A stretch of DNA of 64,000 nucleotides from Byssovorax sp. Its GTDB lineage: Bacteria; Myxococcota_A; Polyangia; Polyangiales; Polyangiaceae. The notes below the pieces were generated by a model. The model was not told the DNA's origin. It did not search any database and was given only the letters and a program-made list of their open reading frames with translations. Below, piece after piece: positions 38,820 through 47,620 of this stretch (its first letter is position 1; each line of letters begins with the position of its first letter). The stretch is from assembly GCA_025362495.1 (NCBI GenBank), contig JANYGI010000084.1:86503-150502 (forward strand), given 5' to 3'. A program made the position numbers and the translations under genes.

Positions 38820-39071
38820 TCACCCGCCGCCGGGGAAGAACGCGCCGCAGCAGCCCCGCCAGAAATCGCAGAGGAATGGGCCCGTTTCCTGGCAGGTTCC
38901 CACGATACCCTTGCTGGTCGAGCACTCGCAGAGGCCCGTATCGTCGCACTGGGCGGCCCACTCGTCGTCACCGCAGATGCCTTTGCCGACGCAGCCCGCC
39001 ATGATGCCAGTCGCGCCGACGACGGCGTTCTTGCAGACCGAGGCCGTCGTACACGCCTCGTAGATGGGATC
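38820..39071 (-). pseudogene. 3' fragment of a Cys-rich lipoprotein gene
   Basis: The last 83 codons match the C-terminus of the lipoprotein at 45747-46394: TASVCKNAVVGA against LSCSKAIVGGA, VGKGICG, then GTCQETGPFLCDFWRGCC and GAFFPGGG. The other Cys positions line up as well. There is no start codon, no signal peptide and no homologous N-terminal half upstream; the open frame continues into antisense of the MFS gene. This is a truncated paralogue. Confidence 0.8.
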
Positions 39072-39149
39072 GAGGACGCGCGTCGACGCGATCCCCCGAT
39101 CGATTTCAGAAAGTTCGTCACGCCCGCGCGCGAGCCGCGTTGACCTCGC

Positions 39150-40637
39150 ATGCCCATCGACCCGACCGCCCCTCCTTCGGCGCTCGCTCGGCTCGCGAGC
39201 GACTACGCTGCATTCTTCCGCACCGAGCATCGCGCTCGCAACTACCTCACCGGAGCGCTGATCGACGACGTCGGTATCGCGGTCTCGGCCTGGGCGGTGA
39301 CGCTGATGCACACCAACCTCGCCGAGACGCAGCGCGCCCGCGCGACGCTGATGTTGCCAGCGCTCGTGTGCTTCCTCGTCGGGACGCTGATCTCCGGCCC
39401 GCTCGCGGACTGGATGGCGCGGTCCTCGGCGGCCAGACTGGCACTCTGGCGATGGAAGGTCGTGCTCGGAGGGCGACTTTTCGAGACCGGGCTCCTCGCG
39501 TTCCTGGTGGTGATGCTCGCCTCGGGGCCGCCCACGATCGCGCGGATCTTGCCGTACGTGATGGTGTCGGCCTTCATGAAGACGGGGCTCCGGGCGACGC
39601 GGATCGCGTTCTCGGTCGACCTCCTCCACGAGGAGTCGTCCTCGCGCGACAAGCACGGTGCCTTGCTGGTGGACGAGCGCGGCGCGCCTCTTCGCTACAA
39701 GACGCACCTGGTGACGTTCTCGTCGGTGACGAGCCTCCTCGGCACCGTCGCCGTGCTCGCGGGCCTCCTGTTCGGAGGAGCGGTGATGGAGCGCGTCGGG
39801 GGGCGAACCTGGATCCTCTTCGCCTTCGACGTGCTCACCAACCTCGGGTTCATCGCCGCGCTCTACCTCGGCTGCCGGCCCGCGGCGGACACCGCGCCTT
39901 CCGAGATTGCCACTCTGACCGGCGCGCCCGAGGGACGGTTGCGCCACTTCGGGCGGAGCCTGGCGGACGGGTTTCGCTTCCTCGCGAAGCAGGAGCAGCG
40001 CCCGCTCGTGGCGCTCCTCGCGGGCACCTGGCTCGTCGAGGTCGTCTCCGAGGCCTACAACAGCGAGATGGTGATCAAGCACGTTCTCCAGGGCAGCGAC
40101 GACGCGGTCCGCTACGCAGCGCTGGCGGCGGCGGTCGTCGCCGCCCTCGGCGCGGCGCTGCTCCCGCTGGTCGTTCACCGCGTCGGGAGCCTGGGGAAGA
40201 TCTTCCTGATCACGATGCTGCTCGATGGCCTGGTGATCGCCGCCGCGGGGCGCGTCGCCGGGGCCGCCGCGGCGACCGCCGTGCTCCCGTTCGCGGCGAT
40301 ACTCTGCCTCGATCAGAGCCTGACCCTGACCAGCACCACGCTCGCCGACGTCGCCCAGAACAGCGTCTCCAGCGCCGCCATGCGCGGGCGGATCGCGGGC
40401 ACGTTCGCCATCTTCGTCATCGTCGGAGACATGCTGTCGGAGGGGCTCGCCACCATCGCCGAGGAGAAATGGGGGATACCCGGGCTCATCGTCCGCGCCG
40501 GGCTGCTCCAGGTCGGGCTGGTCACGCTCATCGCCTTCGCCGGCGGCCGCCGACTCTGGACCTTCGGACTCCACGTCGAGCCCGCAAAGAGTCCCGCGAT
40601 CCCGCTCGTCGCGCTGGCCGCCTCGGAGGCATCGTGA
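39150..40637 (+). CDS. MFS transporter
   Basis: 495 residues with about 12 hydrophobic helices. The N-terminal half begins with NYLTGALIDDVGIAVSAWAVTLMHT, and a loop near 150-180 (HEESSSRDKHGALL) separates the two halves. Helix-loop motifs in LPYVMVSAFMKTGLRATRIAFSVD and RGRIAGTFAIFVIVGDMLSEG are consistent with MFS. The substrate cannot be predicted. The stop overlaps the GTG of the next gene in GTGA, so the transporter and the kinase-like ATPase are coupled. Confidence 0.8.
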   Translation: MPIDPTAPPSALARLASDYAAFFRTEHRARNYLTGALIDDVGIAVSAWAVTLMHTNLAETQRARATLMLPALVCFLVGTLISGPLADWMARSSAARLALWRWKVVLGGRLFETGLLAFLVVMLASGPPTIARILPYVMVSAFMKTGLRATRIAFSVDLLHEESSSRDKHGALLVDERGAPLRYKTHLVTFSSVTSLLGTVAVLAGLLFGGAVMERVGGRTWILFAFDVLTNLGFIAALYLGCRPAADTAPSEIATLTGAPEGRLRHFGRSLADGFRFLAKQEQRPLVALLAGTWLVEVVSEAYNSEMVIKHVLQGSDDAVRYAALAAAVVAALGAALLPLVVHRVGSLGKIFLITMLLDGLVIAAAGRVAGAAAATAVLPFAAILCLDQSLTLTSTTLADVAQNSVSSAAMRGRIAGTFAIFVIVGDMLSEGLATIAEEKWGIPGLIVRAGLLQVGLVTLIAFAGGRRLWTFGLHVEPAKSPAIPLVALAASEAS

Positions 40638-41293
40638 GCCGCCTCGCGCCGCGCAGCCGCGCCGCGCTCCGTCGCGAGCTCACGACCCGAGACACCTTCC
40701 TCGCGCGCGTGAGCGAGGGCCTCTCTGCCCGCGTGCGCGCCCTCGAAGAGGATCCCGCCGCGGGGCTCGAAGCGCTCCAGGGATTCGCCCGCGAGCTGGC
40801 GGTTATCGCCGGTGATCGCGAGGCCCGCAAGCCCCGCCGCACCTCGCTCGACGTCGGCGTCCACGTCGAGCAGATCCTCGACGGGTGGCGGCGTGATCGC
40901 GGCGCGCGCGCGGGCCATGCACCGACGATTCACGTGGAGAAGAGTGGCAATCTGGTGGCCTCGGTCGACGGCGATCACCTGGGCTGCATCCTGGGAGAGC
41001 TGGTCTCCAACGCCGTCAAATACGGCCCGGGGCGCCCCGTCCGGGTGCTGATCGAGGGCGACGCCGATCACCTCCGCATCGTGGTCGAGGACGAGGGCGC
41101 CGGGTTCACGCCGTCGCGGAGCCTGGGGCGGCGCTTCGTGCGCGGCCCGGGCTCGGACGGGGTGCGTGGCTTCGGCGTCGGACTCTGGCTCATCCAGGCG
41201 ATCGCCGCGGAGTACGGCGGCGCGCTCCGCTTCGCTCCGAGGACCGGAGGCGGCACGCGCGCCCTCGTCACGCTGCGACGACAGGCACCCTGA
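40634..41293 (+). CDS. Histidine-kinase-like ATPase lacking its phospho-acceptor histidine
   Basis: 219 residues from a GTG start. The HATPase_c domain is intact: N box GELVSNAVKYG (121-131), G1 box DEGAGF (153-158) and G2 box GFGVGLWL (169-176). The DHp-like helix before it reads TTRDTFLARVSEGLSARV (17-34), where SHELRTPL is expected; the conserved His is replaced. It therefore cannot autophosphorylate in the standard way, or it acts as a coupled partner. Translational coupling with the MFS gene suggests that it senses or controls transport. No response regulator lies nearby. Confidence 0.78.
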   Translation: MSRLAPRSRAALRRELTTRDTFLARVSEGLSARVRALEEDPAAGLEALQGFARELAVIAGDREARKPRRTSLDVGVHVEQILDGWRRDRGARAGHAPTIHVEKSGNLVASVDGDHLGCILGELVSNAVKYGPGRPVRVLIEGDADHLRIVVEDEGAGFTPSRSLGRRFVRGPGSDGVRGFGVGLWLIQAIAAEYGGALRFAPRTGGGTRALVTLRRQAP

Positions 41294-41294
41294 G

Positions 41295-44200
41295 CTACTC
41301 GGCTGCTGCCTCGTCGGGCGGGAACACGAAGATGGCGTGACCGGACACCAGCGACGAGAAATCCGCTCGAAATACCCGGAGCCGCTCGCGACGCTCGGGC
41401 GTCCACCCTTCGCGCTCGGCGCTCGTCTCCAGGGCGCAGAGCGCCAATCGACGCAAACGAGCATCGGAGTGCTTCGCCAGCGCCGCCTCCAGCAGCTCCG
41501 GCTCGACGCAGGCCTTCGTCACCTCGAGGGCCTGCACCATCAAATCGAAGTGGAGGGCGTCGCGCGACGTGAGCGAGATCAACAGATCGGCCAGCTCGCG
41601 CCACGTCAGCACGCAGGAGCTGAGATCGAGGTGCTTCACGGCCATCCGAGGATCGCGCGCGAGCAGCTCCACGGTGGCGCGCGCCACCTGGATCCGGTGA
41701 GGCGCCGCGTGGACGCCGACGCAATTCCCCAGCTCGTCCAGGATTGCGCCGAGCACCCGCGGCGCCTTCATCAGCGCCTCGATGCACGACGCGACGAGCT
41801 CGGCCTCGCCCGGCAGCATGCGCCCCAGCACCGCCGTCATCGCCATTCCGCACTCCCGGACATCGAGTGAGCTCATCAGCGCGAGGCAGGCCCCGAAGAG
41901 GTGGCGCTCCACGTCGGCCAGCGCGAGCGAGGCAACGCGGAGCAGCAGATCGCTCCGCTCCTCGACCCCCGGGCGCACCAGCAAACGGGCCAGGATCCCG
42001 CTGAGCCGCGCGTCATCAGCGGCGATGAGCCGGCCGACGGGGACGCGAAAGAGCACCGACGCCACGGCCCAGTCGGGATCTCCGGCGGCGCGCTCGAGCG
42101 CCGTCCAGGCCTCGGGCCGGTCGAGGTGGTCATTCATCGCCCCGAGGACGGCGACGCGGACATCGCGGTGGAGCCCGGGCTGATCCATGGCCATCAGATC
42201 GGCAAAAGCCTCTTCGCCGCCCAGCGTGCCAAGCAGCCGCGCGACCTCCTTGCCCACGGTGACCTTGCCGCGCGGCGCAGCGCGCAGCCACGCGAGCACG
42301 CGCGCCTCGTTCGTCTCCTGGAAGACCTTGCGCAGAGCGTGGATCGCGGTGCGCGCGCGAGCGTCGCCGAGCGCTTCGAGCAGCATCGGTGTCCCCTGCC
42401 CCTGATCGAGCCACGAGAGGGCGATCACCGCGAGATCGCGCACCGCCGAGCGCGGATCCGACGCCAGCGCCAGCACCGGCGCGGGCGAGGCGAACACCAG
42501 CCGAGCGAGCGCGTGAAGGGCCTTGCGGGCGTCGGGAACAGGGCACCCCTCGGGCGCGAGGATCGCCGCCTGCGTCGCGGCGTGAAGCTCGTGTTGCCGC
42601 GGTGTCCACCGGACATGGCCGACCTCGAAGTCGATGGCCCAGCGGGTCTTGCCGGTGGCGAAACGGCCGACCATCGGCGCCGCGCCGAGCAGCGGGTAGA
42701 GCAGATCTTGACGGCGCAAGCTCACGTACTTTGCCACCAACGGGAGAATGGCAATGCTGGGATCGGCGGCGACGAGGACGGCGACGAGGGCCATGAAGCG
42801 GCGGTGAGCGTGGGCGCGAAGCAAGCCGAGCGCCGAGGCGGCGACGTCTGCGAGCGGGGTTCCGGACGCGATCCGCTCGAGAGCATCGACGAGCGCGGGC
42901 ACGGAAGAGAGCCTGTTCTGGAGGCTCTCGGCGAGGGCGATGAGGCTCGCCGACCGCTCGTGCTCGACCCAGCTCACGACGATCGGAGTCAGCGCGGCGG
43001 CGAGCGCAACGACGTCCGCTTCGGTGAGCGCATGCTGCAATCCACGGCTCGCGACCGCGCCGCGCGTCTCGGCGAGGCGGGCGAGCCAGCGAGCGCCCCA
43101 TTCCCTGTCGACCTGGAACAGGCGGACCACGAGCCGCTCGATCGCCACCGACGTCGCGTGCGAGAGATCGGCCGCGTCGAGCGCCTCGGCGATCGCGCCC
43201 CCGAGCTGCTCCAGGTGCGCCGCGAGGAAGGCGCCGACAGGCAACCTCTCGAGCGCCGGGAAGATAGCCAATCGCACCGGATCTTGCTCGTTCTTCGCGC
43301 GGCGGCAGAGGGCCAGCGCGTCGGCCATCCGCGCTCGCTCGAAGCGGACCGTGCCGAGGAGCACGCGCAGCGCCTCGCCCCGGCGCTCCGCGTCGCGGTC
43401 GCCGAGCCACGTGGCCAGCACCTCCTGCGCCCGCTCGAAGGGGAGATACTCCGCGTAGCCGAGGCGTCGCCCGGCGTACGTCGCGAGCGCGGCCACGTCG
43501 TGAAGATGGCGATTCGCCTCCCGCACGCGCAGATCGAGAGGGAGAGTGGCAATCTGCTCCGGGTAGACGACGCCCGACGCGCCGCGCGCCGCGTGGGACC
43601 AGCGCTGAAACGCCGCCTCGCGCTCCTGGGCGCGCGGACCGTCGACTGGCACGTAGCGGAACAGGAACGCTCCCCAGCTCTCCTTCCCGTCGCGCATCCA
43701 GGCGGTGAGGACCTCGTCCTGATCGGCCGGCGAGAGCCGGAGAAACCAGCGACGGCCCTCGGTGCCTTCGGGGAGCGCGGACCAGGCGTGGCGCACCAGA
43801 TGGCCAATCCGCGCCGCGCCGAGGCGGTGCGCGCCGCGGTCGAACGTGGTGGCCTCGAAGACCCCGGGCGGCTTCGTCAGACCGTTGCTCGCCTCGCGCG
43901 CCCGGAGCACGTCGAAGATCGCGCAAGGCGCCTTGCGCGCCAGGAGGACCAGGGAGTCGATCACCAGCGTGTCCGTCGGCTCGACGCCTTTTTCCAGCAG
44001 ACCGCGCACCAGATGCACGGCCGCCTCGGGGCGAAGACGGGTGATGCGGTCCAGCGTCACATCGACGGTCGCGCGCACCCTGGGCTCGATCGTCGGCGAG
44101 GCCTCGATCGCCACGCGGAGCTCGGCCGCGGCCAGCTCGGGATGACGGGTGGAGAGGCGCGCCCAGCCAAGCGGGCTCGTGGCCAGGCGAAACGCGGGGA

Positions 44201-44678
44201 GATTGCGCAGCACCGCAGGCAACGAGCCGAACGGCAGCAGGTCGGCGGAGTGGGCATCGGGGCGCGATTTCTCGGCGATCCGCGCGTCGAGGAAGGCGTC
44301 CACCACGCCTCCTCGCCCGCGCCTTACCAGCGCCGCGACGAGGCGCGCGCGCACGCGACGACCGGTCACGAGGCCGAGAGCGACAGTCGCCTCGGCGTCG
44401 TTGCAGGCGTGAGGGACGACGCCCGCCGCGCGGCTGCGCAGGGTGCGCGATGGATCGGCCAGCGCTCGCAGCACCTGAGCGCCGTCGCGGCTGCCCATGC
44501 AGCTCTGGAGTGCGAGGAGCCGCGGATAGGCACTCTCGTGATTCGCGAGGCTCGCGAGGAGCGCCGCGAGCGCCGGATCGTCCCCGCGCGCGGCGCGCTG
44601 CCCGAGCTCGACCATTCGCCGCATGCGCTGGGCGTGAGTGCACGACTCGAGCTCGACGAGGAGCGCTTCGGGGTTCAT
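41295..44678 (-). CDS. Large HEAT-repeat-like protein
   Basis: 1127 residues, nearly all helical, with many Leu/Ala-rich helix pairs of HEAT/ARM type (for example LLEALGDARARTAIHALRKV and LMVQALEVTKACVEPELLEA). No signal peptide or catalytic domain is visible. It could be a scaffold for protein complexes. Start at 44678: TAGCCT ends 8 nt upstream; earlier ATGs add an unlikely N-terminus that would overlap the divergent amidotransferase region. It converges with the histidine-kinase-like gene and diverges from the class II amidotransferase gene. Confidence 0.7.
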   Translation of the reverse strand: MNPEALLVELESCTHAQRMRRMVELGQRAARGDDPALAALLASLANHESAYPRLLALQSCMGSRDGAQVLRALADPSRTLRSRAAGVVPHACNDAEATVALGLVTGRRVRARLVAALVRRGRGGVVDAFLDARIAEKSRPDAHSADLLPFGSLPAVLRNLPAFRLATSPLGWARLSTRHPELAAAELRVAIEASPTIEPRVRATVDVTLDRITRLRPEAAVHLVRGLLEKGVEPTDTLVIDSLVLLARKAPCAIFDVLRAREASNGLTKPPGVFEATTFDRGAHRLGAARIGHLVRHAWSALPEGTEGRRWFLRLSPADQDEVLTAWMRDGKESWGAFLFRYVPVDGPRAQEREAAFQRWSHAARGASGVVYPEQIATLPLDLRVREANRHLHDVAALATYAGRRLGYAEYLPFERAQEVLATWLGDRDAERRGEALRVLLGTVRFERARMADALALCRRAKNEQDPVRLAIFPALERLPVGAFLAAHLEQLGGAIAEALDAADLSHATSVAIERLVVRLFQVDREWGARWLARLAETRGAVASRGLQHALTEADVVALAAALTPIVVSWVEHERSASLIALAESLQNRLSSVPALVDALERIASGTPLADVAASALGLLRAHAHRRFMALVAVLVAADPSIAILPLVAKYVSLRRQDLLYPLLGAAPMVGRFATGKTRWAIDFEVGHVRWTPRQHELHAATQAAILAPEGCPVPDARKALHALARLVFASPAPVLALASDPRSAVRDLAVIALSWLDQGQGTPMLLEALGDARARTAIHALRKVFQETNEARVLAWLRAAPRGKVTVGKEVARLLGTLGGEEAFADLMAMDQPGLHRDVRVAVLGAMNDHLDRPEAWTALERAAGDPDWAVASVLFRVPVGRLIAADDARLSGILARLLVRPGVEERSDLLLRVASLALADVERHLFGACLALMSSLDVRECGMAMTAVLGRMLPGEAELVASCIEALMKAPRVLGAILDELGNCVGVHAAPHRIQVARATVELLARDPRMAVKHLDLSSCVLTWRELADLLISLTSRDALHFDLMVQALEVTKACVEPELLEAALAKHSDARLRRLALCALETSAEREGWTPERRERLRVFRADFSSLVSGHAIFVFPPDEAAAE

Positions 44679-44686
44679 CGACGGCG

Positions 44687-44692
44687 AGGCTA
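44687..44692 (-). promoter_or_regulatory. -10 element of the HEAT-like gene
   Basis: TAGCCT on the minus strand, ending 8 nt before the ATG at 44678. Confidence 0.35.
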
Positions 44693-44757
44693 CCATCGAA
44701 CGTCGCCAGGTGTGGTCTCGACTTGCCGCCGCGGCCGGGCCGGGCGAGGTCAAGTGA

Positions 44758-45687
44758 ATGTGTCGTGTCCTCGCGTATCTCGGGCAGCCGATCCTCCTCG
44801 ACGATCTGCTCTACAAGCCCGACGTCTCGTTCGTGAACCAGACGCACCGGGCGGCGCTCCTTCACCGCCTCAACCTCGCGGGCTGCGGGATCCTCGCGTG
44901 GGACGCGCGATCCGAGCTGCCGGACGTTCCCCACGTGTACCGCACCACCCAGCTCGCCATCTACGATCGCAACCTCCTCGCCATGGCGCGGAAGGTCAAG
45001 GCCACCTGCGTGCTGGCGCACCTCCGCGGCGTGGCCTACGACGCCCGCGCCATCATCTCCGATCAGAACCTCCATCCATTCCTGTTCGACGGCGCGCGCC
45101 TCGCCCTGGCCCACAACGGGCAACTCCACCGCTTCGACGAGATGAAGCCCGCGCTGTGGCCGCTTCTCGTGCCCGAGCTCGCACGCGCCATCCGCGGATC
45201 CACCGACAGCGAGTGGATCTACGCTCTCTTGCTCTCGCAGCTCGCGGATCCGTACGCCGATCTCGCCGCGCAGGACATCGCCGCTGCTCTGGAGGCCACG
45301 CTGCGCGTGCTGGCCACGGTGCGCAAGAGCCTCGGTATCCATACCTTCTCGCCGATGAACCTCTTCGTCAGCGACGGCAACGACATCGTCGCGGCCTGCC
45401 ACACCTTCGACCACGGCAACTACGACGGCCTCGGCGACGACTACCACCCTCCCGAGGAGAGCCTGCTCCGCATCTGGTACACCACCGGACACTCCTACGG
45501 CCTCCACGACGGCGAATGGAAGATGGCGGGCGCCGGGGACGACGCGAGCTCGTGCATCATCGCCTCGGAGCCGCTCACGCTCGACAAGGCCAGCTGGCGC
45601 ATGGTGCCGATGCAACACGTGGTCTACGTCCGGCGCAGCGGCGGCCGCCCCGAGATCCAGATCGCGCCGCTCGACGTCGACCCCTGA
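44758..45687 (+). CDS. Class II glutamine amidotransferase
   Basis: 309 residues. The catalytic Cys is residue 2 (MCRVLAYLG), exposed after removal of Met. Other family motifs: CVLAHLRG, PFLFDGARLALAHNGQLHRFDE and GSTDSEWIYALLL. The family (YafJ/EgtC-like) uses glutamine hydrolysis to supply ammonia, or hydrolyses a gamma-glutamyl amide. No synthetase domain is fused and no partner gene is clear, so the acceptor substrate is unknown. It is divergent from the HEAT-like gene; GAGG lies about 10 nt before the ATG. Confidence 0.9.
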   Translation: MCRVLAYLGQPILLDDLLYKPDVSFVNQTHRAALLHRLNLAGCGILAWDARSELPDVPHVYRTTQLAIYDRNLLAMARKVKATCVLAHLRGVAYDARAIISDQNLHPFLFDGARLALAHNGQLHRFDEMKPALWPLLVPELARAIRGSTDSEWIYALLLSQLADPYADLAAQDIAAALEATLRVLATVRKSLGIHTFSPMNLFVSDGNDIVAACHTFDHGNYDGLGDDYHPPEESLLRIWYTTGHSYGLHDGEWKMAGAGDDASSCIIASEPLTLDKASWRMVPMQHVVYVRRSGGRPEIQIAPLDVDP

Positions 45688-45733
45688 TCCACAGTCGCGC
45701 CCGCCCGGTCGAGCGTGCGCCCCGGTGCGATGA

Positions 45734-45739
45734 TAGGCT
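45734..45739 (+). promoter_or_regulatory. -10 element of the Cys-rich lipoprotein gene
   Basis: TAGGCT ending 7 nt before the ATG at 45747; no Shine-Dalgarno. Confidence 0.4.
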
Positions 45740-45746
45740 CTCGCGC

Positions 45747-46394
45747 ATGCGCTTTTTCTTTCTTGTACTCTCGACCGGCGCGCTCCTCGGCGCGGCGGCT
45801 TGCGGCGGTAAAGTGGTCGTCGACGGCAACGGCAAGACGACGGGCGGCCCCGGCGGAGCGACCTCGACCTCGACGTCGTCGTCCTCTTCGAGCGGCGTCG
45901 GCGGATCGACCTCGTCCTCGCCGTCGAGCGGCACCGGCGTCGAAGATCCTCTGTGCTTCGCTCTCTGCAACGCGGAGCTGAAGGCGGGCTGCGCGGGCAG
46001 CGACTGCCTCGTTCGCTGCACGAGCAGCCTCGCGGCCGGGCCGTCGTGCCTCGACGCTGTGAAGGACGTGGCGAGCTGCATCGAGGACCACGTCGCCGAC
46101 GCCACCAGCTGCGCCATCCCGATCTGCGCCGACAAGATGTCGACGTACATCGGGTGCAAGTCCGCGCTCTCGTGCTCGAAGGCCATCGTGGGCGGCGCCG
46201 GCTCCGACTCCACCTGCATCGGCAAGGGCCTCTGCGGCGGCGGCACCGACGAGTGGATCGCCACCTGCCAGGGCGACGGCCTCTGCGCGTGCTCGATCGA
46301 CTCGAGCACCGTCGGCTCGTGCCAGGAGACGGGGCCATTCCTCTGCGACTTCTTCCACGGGTGCTGCGGCGCGTTCTTCCCCGTGGGCAAGTGA
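45747..46394 (+). CDS. Cys-rich lipoprotein
   Basis: 215 residues. Leader ending at C19 (LLGAAAC), then a Ser/Thr/Gly-rich spacer to about 63 typical of a surface tether. The remaining 150 residues hold about 20 cysteines in patterns such as CFALCNAELKAGC, CIEDHVADATSC, CADKMSTYIGCKSALSC and the terminal CQETGPFLCDFFHGCCGAFFP. They probably form a disulfide-stabilised domain; no named family is recognised. A 3' fragment of a paralogue lies at 38820-39071. The length was checked from the ATG 7 nt after the -10 hexamer. Confidence 0.8.
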   Translation: MRFFFLVLSTGALLGAAACGGKVVVDGNGKTTGGPGGATSTSTSSSSSSGVGGSTSSSPSSGTGVEDPLCFALCNAELKAGCAGSDCLVRCTSSLAAGPSCLDAVKDVASCIEDHVADATSCAIPICADKMSTYIGCKSALSCSKAIVGGAGSDSTCIGKGLCGGGTDEWIATCQGDGLCACSIDSSTVGSCQETGPFLCDFFHGCCGAFFPVGK

Positions 46395-46470
46395 GCCTCG
46401 CGCCAGGGCCCGCCGTCGCTGCGTGACGACGAGCCCCGGGGCGCGCGACGAGCATCAACGAGATCATCTA

Positions 46471-46620
46471 ACTTGGCCATCCGCGCGAGGGCCGGGAGGC
46501 CGTGTCATGTCCTGATGACGCGAAAGAACTTGGCCCTTCGCGCGCGGCCGCGGTCCGCGCGACGTCGCGATCCACGAAAAATACTTGGCCCAGCGCGATT
46601 GCGCGAAGGCGCGAAGTGAT
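46471..46620. repeat. Three imperfect tandem units of about 56 bp
   Basis: ACTTGGCC recurs at 46471-46478, 46528-46535 and 46583-46590 (steps 57 and 55). The following bases are similar (CGCGCG, then GCC- or GCG-rich), and the second and third units are preceded by GCGAAAGA or ACGAAAAAT. Confidence 0.6.
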
Positions 46621-46809
46621 GCACCCTCTCGCCGCAGGCTGGCGATCCCCCGAGGTGGCCAGTCCGGCGATCCCGCCTCGGGGTGGGTCATGGCAGCCCC
46701 AGGCGAGGTGTTTGCAACCCCTCGATCGCAAACCGGAAATCACGACACCCAGGGTTCGAGCCTCGATTGCGCCGGCAACATGGGTCAGATTCACCCTGGA
46801 GTGCGCCCC

Positions 46810-46837
46810 GATCCCGCGCGCCGCGTGGCGCGGGATC
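46810..46837. repeat. Perfect 10-bp inverted repeat
   Basis: GATCCCGCGC-N8-GCGCGGGATC; strong hairpin with no T tract. It lies in the non-coding gap between the lipoprotein gene and the truncated propeller gene. Confidence 0.6.
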
Positions 46838-46993
46838 ACGGGCGAGGGTGCCAGAGGCAGCCCGGCGCCAGCCGCCCGCGCCCCCGCCTGCGAGGCGAAC
46901 GAGGCCAGTGGCGCGACACGACTCTCCCTGCGAGGCCAACTATTCTTCAGCGTTCATCACGCGGGCTCCGCGCCGTCGCCGCGGCGAGGAGCG

Positions 46994-47545
46994 TCACTTC
47001 GCGAGCTTCATCAGGGTGCCATTGCCCGGATCGACCCAGTAGACGCCCTCGTCGACGAAGTAGACGTATGCGTCGTCGAAGGCGAGGCACGTGATGTCGT
47101 GCGCGGTGAACAGCGCCTCCGTCGCGCCGCCGCTCACGGCCACGCGGCGCACGCCGCCGGTCGACGGCGCCTGAGGGCCAATATCGCTGTCGGTGAACTC
47201 GGTCCAGTACAGATACCCGTCGTTCACTGCGAGCGCGATGGGATACCACGCATCGGTGACGATCACCGTCGTCGGTCCGCCGGCCCTCGGGGTCTTCATG
47301 AGCTGCGCGGCGCCCGGCCACGCGCCGGGGTACTCGGTCCAGTAAACGAAGGTGTCGTCGAGCGCGAAGATCCCGCCGCCGATCTCCTGATTGCCAATCG
47401 CCGTGAGCGAGCCTCCGCCGACGGGTACGCTCTGCACCGACAGACAGGTATGCTGGCAGGCCCCCGCGACGCAGGCGCCCCCGAGGCAATCGTGCCTGCA
47501 GGCGCCGCAGTTGTTCGGATCCTGATCGGTCGCGCTCTCTGCCTC
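46994..47545 (-). pseudogene. 5'-truncated secreted beta-propeller gene
   Basis: Three visible blade motifs (DDTFVYWTEY, NDGYLYWTEF, DDAYVYFVDEG) fit a six-bladed NHL/YncE-like propeller. In the same frame upstream lies a Cys-rich hinge (DPNNCGACRHDCLGGACVAG), which in myxobacterial secreted proteins precedes such propellers. Above that hinge there is an in-frame TAA at 47546-47548 and no signal peptide or ATG, so the start is lost. The only start-like codon is GTG at 47437, which would omit the Cys hinge. The intact paralogue is expected elsewhere. Confidence 0.65.
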
Positions 47546-47620
47546 TTAATCGCGCCTCAAACGAGCACGGGCCAGGCGCTCTCGCCCGGCCCGCGTCATC
47601 TTCAGCGTATCAGTCGCGCT

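Larger units (their letters stand above)
46395..46993. other. 599-nt gap with degenerate repeats
   Basis: No gene recognised. It contains the ACTTGGCC-type repeats at 46471-46620 and the 28-nt hairpin at 46810-46837. Next to the truncated propeller gene, the stretch looks like decayed or rearranged sequence. Confidence 0.6.

Noticed and set aside
39072..40574. Upstream extension of the Cys-rich fragment to a 584-codon frame
   Set aside because: The extension is antisense of the MFS gene and has no similarity to lipoproteins; only the last 83 codons match the paralogue.
41901..45740. Very long plus-strand frame over the HEAT-like gene
   Set aside because: Composition is Arg/Pro-rich with no recognisable domain; only the last 216 codons (from 45747) are a real gene.
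46740..46790. T-arm-like GGTTCGAGCC sequence suggesting a tRNA or an att site
   Set aside because: No acceptor, D-arm or anticodon arm can be folded around it; no integrase gene is near.
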